Counted from the first letter of the stretch, positions 1 through 9,705 are shown. The stretch is 12,098 nt of DNA from Neocallimastix lanati (nom. inval.) (GCA_016946835.1 JACVTC010000682.1:1-12098), one strand, 5' to 3'. The notes: generated by a model from the letters alone, not told the origin. Made by a program: numbers and translations.

Positions 1-1
1 T

Positions 2-106
2 TATAATACTAATAATACTAATTATGACAACTATAGCAATGATAACTACAATAATGCAAGAAATATTGAAGAAATAACAAATAAAAGCAATCCTGGTACA
101 TATTGA
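2..106 (+). CDS. C-terminal tail of an unidentified Asn/Tyr-rich protein (5' end outside window)
   Basis: Frame 2 is open from the window edge for 34 codons and stops at TGA (104-106). The tail is rich in Asn, Tyr, Asp and Thr and ends in NKSNPGTY. The stretch contains clearly more G and C than the sequence directly after the stop, which turns into pure A/T runs; this compositional step is the main sign of coding. It is the only supported plus-strand gene, and its 3' end faces the 3' end of the small gene at 684-1100, so the two are convergent. No domain is visible in the fragment, and low-complexity Asn-rich tails are common in AT-rich genomes, so no function can be assigned. It could also be a last exon with an acceptor just outside the window. 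Confidence 0.6.
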   Translation, partial: YNTNNTNYDNYSNDNYNNARNIEEITNKSNPGTY

Positions 107-294
107 TAAATTTAGATGATATTTTTTAATTAAATAATTATAATTTATTACATAACAATTATATATATATATTCATAATTATTAGATTTTTTAATTTTTA
201 AAAATCGTAAAATTTATATATATTTTTAAAATAATTTAAATAATAATTAATTAATACATAAATAGACAATTTCAAATTTCCTTTTCGATTAATC

Positions 295-325
<31 letters not shown>

Positions 326-683
326 AAATATATATATAAAATTATTTTTATTAACTTCTAAATATTTTCCGTAAAAAAGATTTTTTAAAATATTAAAACC
401 TTAAAATGTAAAAAAAAAAAAAAAAATAAATATATATGTTTATTAAATAATTAAAAGATTTAAATATTTTTTAGTTCTGTTCTTTATTTATATAATATTT
501 TTTGTACAAGTTTTATATAGTATTAAGAGATTATATATATTAATAGCAAAATCTTCAAAAATTAATATAAAATATTAAACTTTAAAATCTATTAAAATAT
601 ATAAAAAAAAAATGAACTTTAAAATATATTAGCTTATATTTTATAACATTTTTATTTTCATTAATAATTAAATAAAAATTATT
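107..683. other. Convergent intergenic spacer, simple-sequence AT DNA
   Basis: The spacer lies between the stop of the plus-strand gene (106) and the stop of the minus-strand small gene (684). It holds an A27 tract (295-321), an A16-like tract near 410-426, and scattered AT dinucleotide runs. No open frame of coding-like composition was seen on either strand. It presumably contains the 3' UTRs and polyadenylation sites of both genes, but AATAAA-like words are too frequent here to mark a site. Confidence 0.6.
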
Positions 684-1100
684 CTAATGAGTAAAAGGAA
701 TTTTAATATTTTGAAAGGCAGTATAAGTTTTTAACAATAAATTTTCATAATATCTATATAGACAATCTATTCTATATTTAAAAGTTTCATTAAATAATTG
801 AAAATTTCTTATATATAAAAAAAAATGGTCAATATATGGTTTGGTATATTGTGGTATATTTAAACTTTAAATTGGATAATTGTTGTATAGTTGAATCAAT
901 TTATTATTAAAATATACATTAATAAAAATTAGTATATTAATATTAAAAAATATTCATTAACTTTTTATTTTATTTTTTATTTTTTGTTTTTTATTTTATA
1001 ATTGCTTATAATAAGTTATAATAACTTACTATGTCATTATTAAAAATAAAAATGCATATACACCAATAATGATCATCGCTATTAACATTACATCAGCCAT
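684..1100 (-). CDS. Cryptic two-exon gene for an 83-residue single-helix membrane protein, unknown function
   Basis: Exon 1 runs from 1100 to 1030: ATG, then 23 codons plus two bases. It encodes MADVMLIAMIIIGVYAFLFL followed by IMT, one hydrophobic helix starting almost at the initiator. It ends at a perfect GTAAGT donor (1029-1024). The intron contains a TACTAAT branch-point word near 929, and the first AG after it is the acceptor at 866-865. Exon 2 (864-684) begins in the matching phase, because TA plus T makes a Tyr codon, and stays open for 59 further codons to TAG (684-686). Its product is aromatic and mildly basic, with RIDCLYRYYENLLLK in the middle and KIPFTH at the end. The exact fit of donor, branch point, first AG and phase is what supports the gene. 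An unspliced message would end after 23 residues. The protein could be a tail-less signal-anchor peptide of an organelle or ER complex; I do not recognise a family. Confidence 0.6.
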
Positions 1101-1254
1101 TTTTCAATATTATTAATTATTGTTCTGTGTATTGTTCTTTATTAATATATATATATAATATTATATGATTATATTTTATCAATTCAGTCTTTATCTTTTA
1201 TATAGATAATTAAAATCCATATATATATATATATTCTTTTTTCTTTTTTCATTT

Positions 1255-1256
<2 letters not shown>

Positions 1257-1301
<45 letters not shown>
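1257..1301. repeat. 45-base T homopolymer
   Basis: An uninterrupted T run begins after a C at 1256 and ends at 1301, two bases into the proposed TAA (1300-1302) of the minus-strand gene to its right. On the transcribed strand it is poly-A between that gene's end and the start of the small gene at 1100. Such tracts resist nucleosomes and are prone to length error in sequencing. Confidence 0.9.
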
Positions 1302-1305
<4 letters not shown>

Positions 1306-3140
1306 AATAAATAATTTACCTTTTTCATTATATCTCTTGTAATATTTGAACTTTTTTATCAATTGTTTTATTTCTTCTTTGTGTTGTTCATCTTGAATTT
1401 CTAATTTTTTCTGAAAATTATTTAATTCTTTCTTATAAAATATAATAATATATAGTATTTAATTATTATATGAAATAACTTTCAAAATTTTTATTATTTA
1501 ATTAATAATTTAAATAATTAATAATTAATTAAATAATAATCACATACCAATGATAATAAATATTTATTTCTAATTCTTTCTGCTTTTAATAAAATATCTC
1601 TACATGCTTTTTGACTATATTTAATTTCATTCATAATATAATCAAAATGATTTAGGCTTTTTCTAATTTAAATGTATATTGTAAATATTGATTATTATTA
1701 TTAGTATTATATTATATTATTATTATTATTATTAGTTATTATTAGTTATTATTAATTATTAATATTAATTATCAATATTAATTATTATTTTTAAATCTTA
1801 ATTACTTTTTTATATTTCTTTTATTTTTCATTTTAGTAACAACATAATTTAAATTTCTTAAAACGTCAATCATATTTTTATATTCATAATCACCAATATT
1901 ATTTTTCTGATACTATTCCTAAACTGTTATTTAATTCATATTCATCATTAGTATCATATGAACAATCATAATTATTATAATTATGGAATTCATAATCACT
2001 ATCTAAAAATTCAGTTTCAATATCATCATCTCTCTCATTATTATCATCTTCTTTATCTTCATTTTCTTCCTCATCGTCATCATCATCATTTTCATAATCA
2101 TAATCATCATCTTCATAATCATCAAAATCGAAATCTTCATCATCTTCTTCATATTCATTATTGTAACTCTTAATTCTCTGATTCTTTAAAAATCCTCTTA
2201 TTTTTTCATTTTCAATACTATTATTAGAATTATTTGAAATATCATGAATTTTTAATTCTGAAATGTTATTTACTGATAAATTTTCATTTAAACTTGAATT
2301 TCTATTTTCAGTAATTGAAATAAAAGATATATTTTTATTAATATCTTTTGAATGAGAAGATGAATTCTGTCTTTCTTTCGAATAAACTGAACAATCCATA
2401 GTATCTTTAATTAATGAATTTATCATTTTTTCTTTTGAAGATGACGATGATATAACTGTTTCAGGTGATACATTACATATTTCATTCATTAAAATTTTAT
2501 CGTTTTCAAAATTTCTTTTCTTTTTAATGAATTATATATTTATATATATATATATATATAATTATTAAAATTATTAAATTTTATTTAATTATAAAAAATT
2601 TTTTTAATTAATAATCAATTTTCTTTTGTAGATTTTCAATTTTTATTAATACATTTCAATATATTTAATACTATTTTATTTTCTTATCGAATAATATTTA
2701 AAAAGTATATTAATAAATTCAAAAAGAAAAAAATATAAGAATCTTATATTAACTAGTATTACTTTATAAAACATCATATTTTATATTTTTTAATAATAAA
2801 ATATGTTATTTAATATTATATATCTATAATAAATTTAAATAATAATTTATATAATTTAGAAAAAAAAAAAGTAATAATATACATTTTCGTTATTATCACA
2901 ACTATTATCACTATGGCTTTCAAAGATATTTGAATTATTATTTCTTATTAGATTTTCTTTATTATTGCTTTCATGTTTAATTATATTTACTAAATCGGTC
3001 ATATCTTTAATATAATTAATATTTGGATTTTTACGCTTTTTCTGACCACTTATTAAATTATTATTTATATTATTACATGTTATATATTTCTCTGTCAAAT
3101 CTTCCATGTTACTAGTTTCAATAACATTATTTTTATTCAT
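1300..3140 (-). CDS. Unidentified acidic, Ser/Asn-rich protein with coiled-coil-like C-terminus (multi-exon, one frame break)
   Basis: Exon A (3140-2883) starts with MNKNNVIETSN, gives 86 residues including a basic GQKKRK patch, and ends at a GTATAT donor in phase 0. Exon B probably starts at 2519, where an acceptor AG is followed in phase by KRNFENDKIL and then the Met at 2489. It is Ser/Asn-rich and contains a long Asp/Glu tract at about 2035-2170. Reading stops at TAA 1899-1901, but the next frame continues coding (NIGDYEYKNMIDVLRNLNYV) to a GTAATT donor at 1805. Removing one A from the A5 run (1902-1906) joins the frames. Exon C (1662-1548) follows in matching phase after a TACTAAT-containing intron. 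Exon D (about 1431 or 1410 to 1300) is Lys/Glu/Gln-rich and helical. The stop at 1300-1302 is provisional, since GTAAAT at 1319 could be another donor. The total is about 405 residues. The 360-bp first intron is the weakest join; two genes remain possible. Function is unknown. Confidence 0.62.
2535..2561. repeat. AT dinucleotide run
   Basis: An alternating AT run lies inside the proposed first intron of the acidic-protein gene, about 15 bases before its acceptor. It is ordinary AT microsatellite sequence with no regulatory reading that I can support. Confidence 0.7.
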
Positions 3141-3582
3141 GATTAATTATATAATATATAATAAATATTGTATATATATCTGGGTAAAAAAATATATTTA
3201 ATTTAAAATTTTATTCAATAGATAAAAATAATTTTATTAATATTATTATTACTATTTCATTATTATAATTGTTAAAATTATCAAAGAAAAAAGAAAAAAC
3301 AATTTTTTTATGACATTTTCATTAATTATAAAAATGTTAACTTTTAATAAAAAAAAGTTTAAAATTTAATTTTTAATATATGAATGATGAAATTGTTTTT
3401 ATTAATTGATATATAATAAAAAACAAAAAAAAATAAATATTGATATATATAACAAATAATAAATATTTTAATTATTTATTTGAATATAAAAATTTTAATA
3501 TTAATTTTTTTTTTCTACTTATTTTCTACTTTTATTATTATTAAAAAATTAATCTTTTTATTTTATTAACATAATAATAAAT

Positions 3583-3710
3583 ATTTATTTATTTATTCAT
3601 TAATTATTATTTATTTATTTAATATTATTTATTTATTTATTATTATTTATTTATTTAATAATATTTATTTATCTATTTATTATTTATTTATCTATTTATT
3701 ATTATTATTT
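3583..3710. repeat. Degenerate ATTT tetranucleotide repeat block
   Basis: Runs of TTTA repeats are interrupted by ATT and by two ATCT variants. The block lies in the spacer upstream of the acidic-protein gene and has no coding frame. Similar tetranucleotide runs recur at 7327-7372 and 10965-10990, so it looks like genome-wide microsatellite background. Confidence 0.85.
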
Positions 3711-4432
3711 TAAAAATATAAAATAATACTTTTTTATTATATAAATTTTCAATATAAAATTATACTAAAATACAATTTTTAATTTTTTGATTTTTTTTTT
3801 TTTTAATATTAGTAATAATAAAATTAATGTAATACAACCATAGTGATAAATGAATAAAAAATATTTTATAAGTGTATAAATTTTCATGTCTATTTAATAT
3901 ATACGTTATAATTATCTTAATTTTTTGAACTAAATATTTAAAATATAATAAAATAAAATAATTAAATAAATGCTAAATAAATAAATAAATAAATAAATAA
4001 ATTAATAAAAAAAAAAAAAATAAAAATAGTAATAAAATTACTATTTTAATACAAAATTATATATATATATTATCAACAGTTATTAATTATATTAATTTTT
4101 AATTATAAAAGCTTTATATATTTGATTATTATTATTATTATTTATTAGGATTCTGTTTATTATGTATTATGATTATTAACTTAGTAGAATTATGAATTTT
4201 TGTTTTATTATTGTACTTGTATTTATTGATGATTATTTACATATTATAAAACATATTTCATTATATGACGATTTTTATGATGAATGAAGTTTTTTGAAAT
4301 TTCATAAAATCTTTATAAATGCTTTCATTATTCTTTTAATATTATTACTGATTACTATTATAATTAATATTAATCATTTAGTTATATTTATATATATTTT
4401 TTATTTTTATTTTTTTTTTATTTTTTTTTTTT

Positions 4433-4434
<2 letters not shown>

Positions 4435-4472
<38 letters not shown>

Positions 4473-4474
4473 AA
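4435..4474. repeat. T31-A9 homopolymer junction just after the phosphatase stop
   Basis: Thirty-one T are followed directly by nine A, and the next bases on the minus strand side form the TAA stop of the phosphatase gene (4475-4477). In the transcript this reads as a short U run and then a long A run immediately after the stop codon. It may be mere homopolymer background; a role in 3' end formation is conjecture. Confidence 0.8.
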
Positions 4475-5227
4475 TTAGTTTTTATTAGAAAATTTAATCC
4501 ATTCATTTAATAAGTTCTTTTTTGATGAGTATTTAGGTTTTGCATTTATGAAGTGTTTTGATATATCTAATTTTTCTGTTTGTGTCTTATTTTCATTTTT
4601 ATTGAAATATATAATAGTAACAGTCATATCATCACGATAATTACGACATTTTGGACTTGGAATAGATAATAAATCACCTATATATTTATCATCAGAACCA
4701 CCTAAAGCGTTTCTTATTACATGTGTAGCAGAATTAGAATCCTTTAAGATGGCAGGAACCTGTCGATCAGATATTATAAGATTATTATTAGAATTCTTCA
4801 TTTCTTCTGCTGTTTTCTTTTTGATTAATAGTGATGGTGGTAATTTGGTTTCATTAATTATTTTCTTTTGTTTACTCTTCTTACATTCTTCTAAATGTTG
4901 GGAAACTAAATTAACAACATCTTCATTAGAAAGAACATCCCAGATACCATCAGTTGCCATTACTAAAAATTGATCTTCTTCACTTAATGGATGACATGTT
5001 ACTACTGGTTCTGCAGTAATATATGGTGGAGTATAATAGAATGGTAAAGGTCTACGATTAATAAACTTTGGTATAACAATAGATTTTTGAATCTTACTAC
5101 TCCATTTATATCTTGAATCTCTATTAGTTATAATATTATATTATAATTAAAATTAAAATTATATAATATTTATTGTAAAATAACATTAGCTTTTTCTTAT
5201 TAAAAGAAAAAAATTTTTTTTTCATAT

Positions 5228-5289
<62 letters not shown>

Positions 5290-7080
5290 TGCTAATTATT
5301 AATAAGACTTTCTTTTTTTATATAAATTTTAATTTAATTTTTTTTTTAAAAAAAAAAAAAAATAAAATAAAATAAAAAAAAATTACCCAAAAGTACGAGT
5401 TGGCATTAATCCACCTAATACACGGTTTCTTATAAACATAGTTTCACTTTCGTTTGGATGTTCTTTCCTCATACGTTTAACTTCTTCATCATTACGTAAT
5501 GTTTGATCTATTGAAAGTGGTATGGCTTCATATGCATAATCTTTATCTGTGCATTCATTATTCTTACAATTACTATTCTTAACTTTACGACCAAGAACAG
5601 CACGACTATCACCAGTACATGCAACATATAAATCATCAGTTTCATTATCAACTACAGCAACTAAAGCACATGAACCTGATAATGCAGTCATCATTTGCTT
5701 TGTAACTATTTCTTCATTGTCTAATGGAGATGTATAAATCTTTCCAATATCTTCTTCATCTTCTTCATTAATTTCATCATTCGTAAAATTAACATTACCA
5801 TTTATAATATCATTATCAAGGTTTACAAATGCTTTTTTTATTGCTTCTGTCATTTTGTTAACTCTTTCTTCAATTTTTAATCTTCTTTTATTATCTATTG
5901 TATTATCATTATCTAGATTTTCTGGAATTTTTGGAAGTTTTGTTTTTTTGTAAAGCACTTGCAATATAATTATGAAGTTGCTTTGCTACAACCTTTCCAC
6001 ATTCAGTTCCAGAATGACCATCATAAACACCAAAAATTAATTTATCTTTGTAATATGCTTGTATATGTTGATCTTCTATTGGATTATTTGAATTAACATA
6101 ATTGTTTTCATAACTTTTATTAATAATAATTATAAAATAAATTTAGTAAAAAGAGTAAACAAAAAATATTATATATGTATATATATAAATATATATATTA
6201 TGTAAATATATAAAAAAATTTAAAATTTTAAAAATAAATTTATTTTAAAGTATTTATATAATAAATGTAATGAAATTTTATAATTTATATCTACTAAATA
6301 ATAAATATATTATATTAATATAACATACCCAATAACTGAAGTTTTGTTTTCCTGAGAAACAACTTTAAAATTATCTTTTGTATTAATAAGATTTTCATTG
6401 TTTTCTTCTTCAATTTCTTTTGTTTTTTCTTCTTTTGAAAATGTTGAAAATTCATTCTTTCTTAAAAAACGAGTCACCATAGCTGGTGTAAATTCCTTTT
6501 TTTTAGAATTTGAGGTTGAGCTATCCTCATCATTTAAAACTTTATTTTTTCCAATATGTGATAATTTCTGTTCATGATACTTGCGTCGTAATTCATCTAT
6601 TGCTTCAAATAATGCATGGGCTAAAAATGAACCTGCGGATGCTCCCACTATGAAAAATACAAAAGAAATAACTGGATTTGGTCTATATCCCTTCTTCTTC
6701 TTTTTTTTATTATTATTGTCATTTCTATTGTTATTATTATTATCACTAGAAGGATTTTCATTAGGTGAATCTTTTTATATTTTTTTCATTATTACTATTA
6801 TCAGAAGACGTTGAATAGTATTTTTTTGTTAGGTTATTATAATTATACAAATATATTTTTGATAATTCAGAAATGGAATTTATATTTAATAAATCATTGC
6901 TATTATTATTTATTAACAGAGATTTTGTGTTTAAACGTAAAGTGGTTAAATTCTTTTTATGTTGAAATTTTAAAGGATTTATTAAATTTGAATTAATTTT
7001 GGAATTTAAATTAATAGTACTATTTAAATAATTCCTTTTAGAATTAGCATTAATAATTTTAACATGGATTGTCCATTCAT
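4475..7080 (-). CDS. PTC5: Mitochondrial-type PP2C phosphatase, pyruvate dehydrogenase phosphatase (PDP/Ptc5) family
   Basis: This is a metal-dependent Ser/Thr phosphatase of the PP2C fold; family members dephosphorylate the E1 subunit of pyruvate dehydrogenase in the mitochondrial matrix. Exons are 7080-6329, 6113-5387 and 5120-4475, joined by phase-2 introns (GTATGT and GTAATT donors; a TACTAAA branch point in the first). An Asn-rich presequence ends in KKYYSTSS (about residue 88), then a basic patch and a hydrophobic segment beginning PVISFVFFIVGASAG (about 135-158) suggest inner-membrane anchoring. FTPAMVTRFLRKNE matches the PDP pre-catalytic motif. The core follows: NNPIEDQH (about 264), FGVYDGHSG, SGSCALVAVVD, YVACTGDSRAVLGR, GGLMPTRTFGDSRYKW, PPYITAEPVVT, VMATDGIWD, THVIRNALGG and YRDDMTVTIIYF, so the metal-binding Asp residues are all present. 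At about 707 residues it is longer than yeast Ptc5, mainly through its N-terminus and low-complexity inserts. The frame breaks at 5943-5949, at 6772-6786 and near 7057-7060; the start at 7080 depends on the last repair. Family assignment is firm; the substrate is inferred. Confidence 0.92.
5233..5290. repeat. T26-A9-(AT)n compound tract in phosphatase intron 2
   Basis: A 26-base T run is followed by nine A and then AT dinucleotides up to about 5290. It lies within the second phosphatase intron (5386-5121), away from both splice sites. It is typical intronic low-complexity sequence here. Confidence 0.8.
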
Positions 7081-7326
7081 TTTTCTTATTTTTTGTTTTT
7101 ATTAAAATTTTATTATTGTTTTCTTTCTTTTCTATACTTTTTTATTATTATTATTTTTAAAAAATGAATTATTAATTAATTTTATTTCATTTGAATATAT
7201 TTTTTTTTATTTATAAAAATCATTTAATATTTTTAATAGTCTTATTATTGAATTATAATATTATTAATTATTAATGCTTTTTAAAATAAAAAAAATAGTA
7301 ATAATTTATACTATTTTTTTAATTTC

Positions 7327-7369
<43 letters not shown>

Positions 7370-7372
7370 TTT
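7327..7372. repeat. TTAT tetranucleotide repeat, about 11 copies
   Basis: This is a near-perfect run of TTAT units some 250 bp upstream of the phosphatase start. It has no coding frame and lies in the presumed promoter region. Confidence 0.9.
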
Positions 7373-7709
7373 CTATTTTATTTATTTATCTATTTTATTT
7401 ATTTAATGTAAATTTACTAATATATATAAAACTAATAAACATATACCTTTAATTATTATTAATTATTATAATAATTAATTATTTTTTTAATTATTAATAA
7501 ATAATTAAAATATACATTAAAATTAATTAGGAATTCATTCATTAAAAAATAATAACACATTTTTATTTTAGTTAATTCTTTATTTTAATTGTTTTATTAA
7601 TTTATATTTTTATTTTTAAATATTATTTATTTATTTATTTATTCAATCATTATTTATTATTACAAAATTATTTTTTAATATTTTTTTTTTTTTTTTTTTC
7701 TAATGTTGC

Positions 7710-7710
<1 letters not shown>

Positions 7711-7770
<60 letters not shown>
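7711..7770. repeat. (ATT)20 trinucleotide repeat
   Basis: This is a perfect ATT run of about 60 bases in the spacer between phosphatase and VPS18. The same unit recurs inside VPS18 introns (8231-8277, 9477-9510, and 11248-11300 on the other strand). Confidence 0.9.
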
Positions 7771-7774
<4 letters not shown>

Positions 7775-8014
7775 ATTTTTTAACCATTATTAATATTAAA
7801 AATATTTATAATTGTTATTTTTATTATTGTTATTGTCACATAATTATTAATTTCTTGATAGTTTAAATAAATAATGAAGTATATTTAATATGAATATTTT
7901 TTTATTTTATTTTATATTTTTAATATTTAAATTTTATTAAGATAAATATATATTTTTATATATTTTATTATATCAGTAATTTTCGTTTATAATTAGAGTC
8001 AATTTTTATCTTTA

Positions 8015-8045
<31 letters not shown>

Positions 8046-8098
8046 TTTATTTTATTTTATTTCATTTTATTAGTATTTTATTTTTATTTTTATTTATT

Positions 8099-8229
8099 TT
8101 AGATTTCCCAAGAAGCAATTAATTCACTTTCTCGAGAACTATCTAAAAATGGTAAATCAATGCTTGATATCATTGAATCTCCACATAATGGACATTCACT
8201 TGTAATCAATTCCTGTAATTCCTCCTAAA

Positions 8230-8277
<48 letters not shown>

Positions 8278-9474
8278 TATGTTTGTAGAATTATTAGAAG
8301 CAAATACATATATATATATATAACTATTAACATAATTATAATTTATTATTAAATTTTTTTTTATAGCATTTCATATATACCTTTAATTTTTCTAAAACCT
8401 TTTGATTATACTCAGATTTTTTTTCATCTTCAGATCTAATTATACCACCTGTTTTTAATGCCATAGTTAGAGTTGTTGTTGCTGAATTAAAGACATTATA
8501 GTTATTGTTTTCACTACTATCATCACTATCGCTATCATTTATTAAAAATTCTACACCAGTATCAGTACCATTAAGTTTTTTATTTAATTCATTAATTTGA
8601 TCATATAACATTTTTATTCTTTTATTTCTACGAAGCGGATATGATTCCAATAACTGTATTTTATATAATATTAAATAGTATATTTAATATTAAAATTATT
8701 ATTTTTATCAAAATTATCATTATTATTATTATTATTAATATTTAAATATATAATCAAATATATATATGTATATATATGAAATAAAATAAATTTTAATTAC
8801 TGAATTTAATAAACAATCAGCATGAAATAAATGCTGACATGGAAATATATAAAATTGACGAGTTAATAATGTTTTGTTACATATACGACAAAGTTCATTA
8901 ACGGGTATGATAGTATGTCTTTTTTTTTTTTTTTTTTTTTTTATCCAATATATAATATATTAAATTAAATTTAGTACATTAAATTAATAAAATTAAAATT
9001 AAAAATAAAATAAATATAAATAATTTATTTTTAATATCGTTTAATATATATTATATAATTTTATAAAATTTATTAATAATATTTTGATAATTATGATGAT
9101 TATAATGATTATATACTTATTCTTTAACTCTCTATATCAAAACGAATATCTTCAGCACTTTTTGTGGCTTCATCCATTTCTTTCTTTAATTCGTCAATAT
9201 GTACATTATATTCCTCTAATGTCTCACAAATTTCATCCTAAATATTTATTATAAATTAATAAATAAATAAATAAATAAATAAATTTATGAAAGAAAAAAA
9301 AAAATTGAGAACATATAACATATAAGGAATAAGGATTGATATAAATCATTACTTTGAAATCTTCAATTAAAAACAAAATCTGGGAAGAATGGTAATATAT
9401 CTGATATTTTTAAAAGTTCGCAACTCTTTAATAATTGTAATGCACTATTTAATTTAAATATATATATATATATA

Positions 9475-9512
<38 letters not shown>

Positions 9513-9670
9513 ATAAAATACTATTTAATAATAACATATATATACTTACGTTTTGATATCTTTCTTTTCTTCTATAACATATTTAACAATATTTATCCAA
9601 AGTTTCTTTCTTAAAGGATCATTGTTTTCAACTTTATCTGCATTATATTAGCTAAATCTATATCATCATG

Positions 9671-9705
<35 letters not shown>

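Larger units (their letters stand above)
3141..4474. other. 1.3-kb intergenic spacer of AT simple repeats
   Basis: The spacer separates the start of the acidic-protein gene (3140) from the stop of the phosphatase gene (4475), so it must hold the promoter of the first and the 3' UTR of the second. ATTT-type tetranucleotide repeats fill 3583-3710, an AAAT run lies at about 3970-4000, and ATT repeats lie near 4123-4145. A T31 run (4435-4465) next to A9 (4466-4474) abuts the phosphatase stop. Only 4130-4350 has slightly richer composition; it is probably 3' UTR, with a short plus-strand ORF at 4192-4287 that I do not call as a gene. Confidence 0.6.
7081..8098. other. 1-kb intergenic spacer with microsatellites
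   Basis: The spacer lies between the phosphatase start and the VPS18 stop codon, both on the minus strand, and so holds the phosphatase promoter and the VPS18 3' UTR. It contains ATTT repeats (7327-7372), a T tract (7681-7699), a long ATT run (7711-7770) and ATT/ATTT runs near 8013-8060. No open frame with coding-like composition was seen on either strand, and no clear promoter element can be told from the background. Confidence 0.6.

Noticed and set aside
1899-1925. A 7-nt GT...AG segment (GTATCAG) that would also restore frame in the acidic-protein gene
   Set aside because: Seven bases cannot be a spliceosomal intron; it shows only that frame-restoring GT/AG pairs arise easily in this composition.
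1958-2173. Plus-strand open frame rich in His and Tyr
   Set aside because: It is the antisense of the Asp/Glu-coding tract of the minus-strand gene; GAT/GAA repeats read backwards give ATC/TTC and CAT-type codons.
4749-4973. Plus-strand open frame opposite the phosphatase
   Set aside because: The minus strand here encodes conserved PP2C motifs (ATDGIWD, ALGG), so this frame is a shadow.
5549-5737. Plus-strand open frame opposite the phosphatase core
   Set aside because: The minus strand encodes the conserved GDSRAVLGR region; this is a shadow frame.
6581-6996. Two overlapping plus-strand open frames
   Set aside because: They are antisense to the phosphatase presequence and membrane segment, whose reading frame is supported by family motifs.
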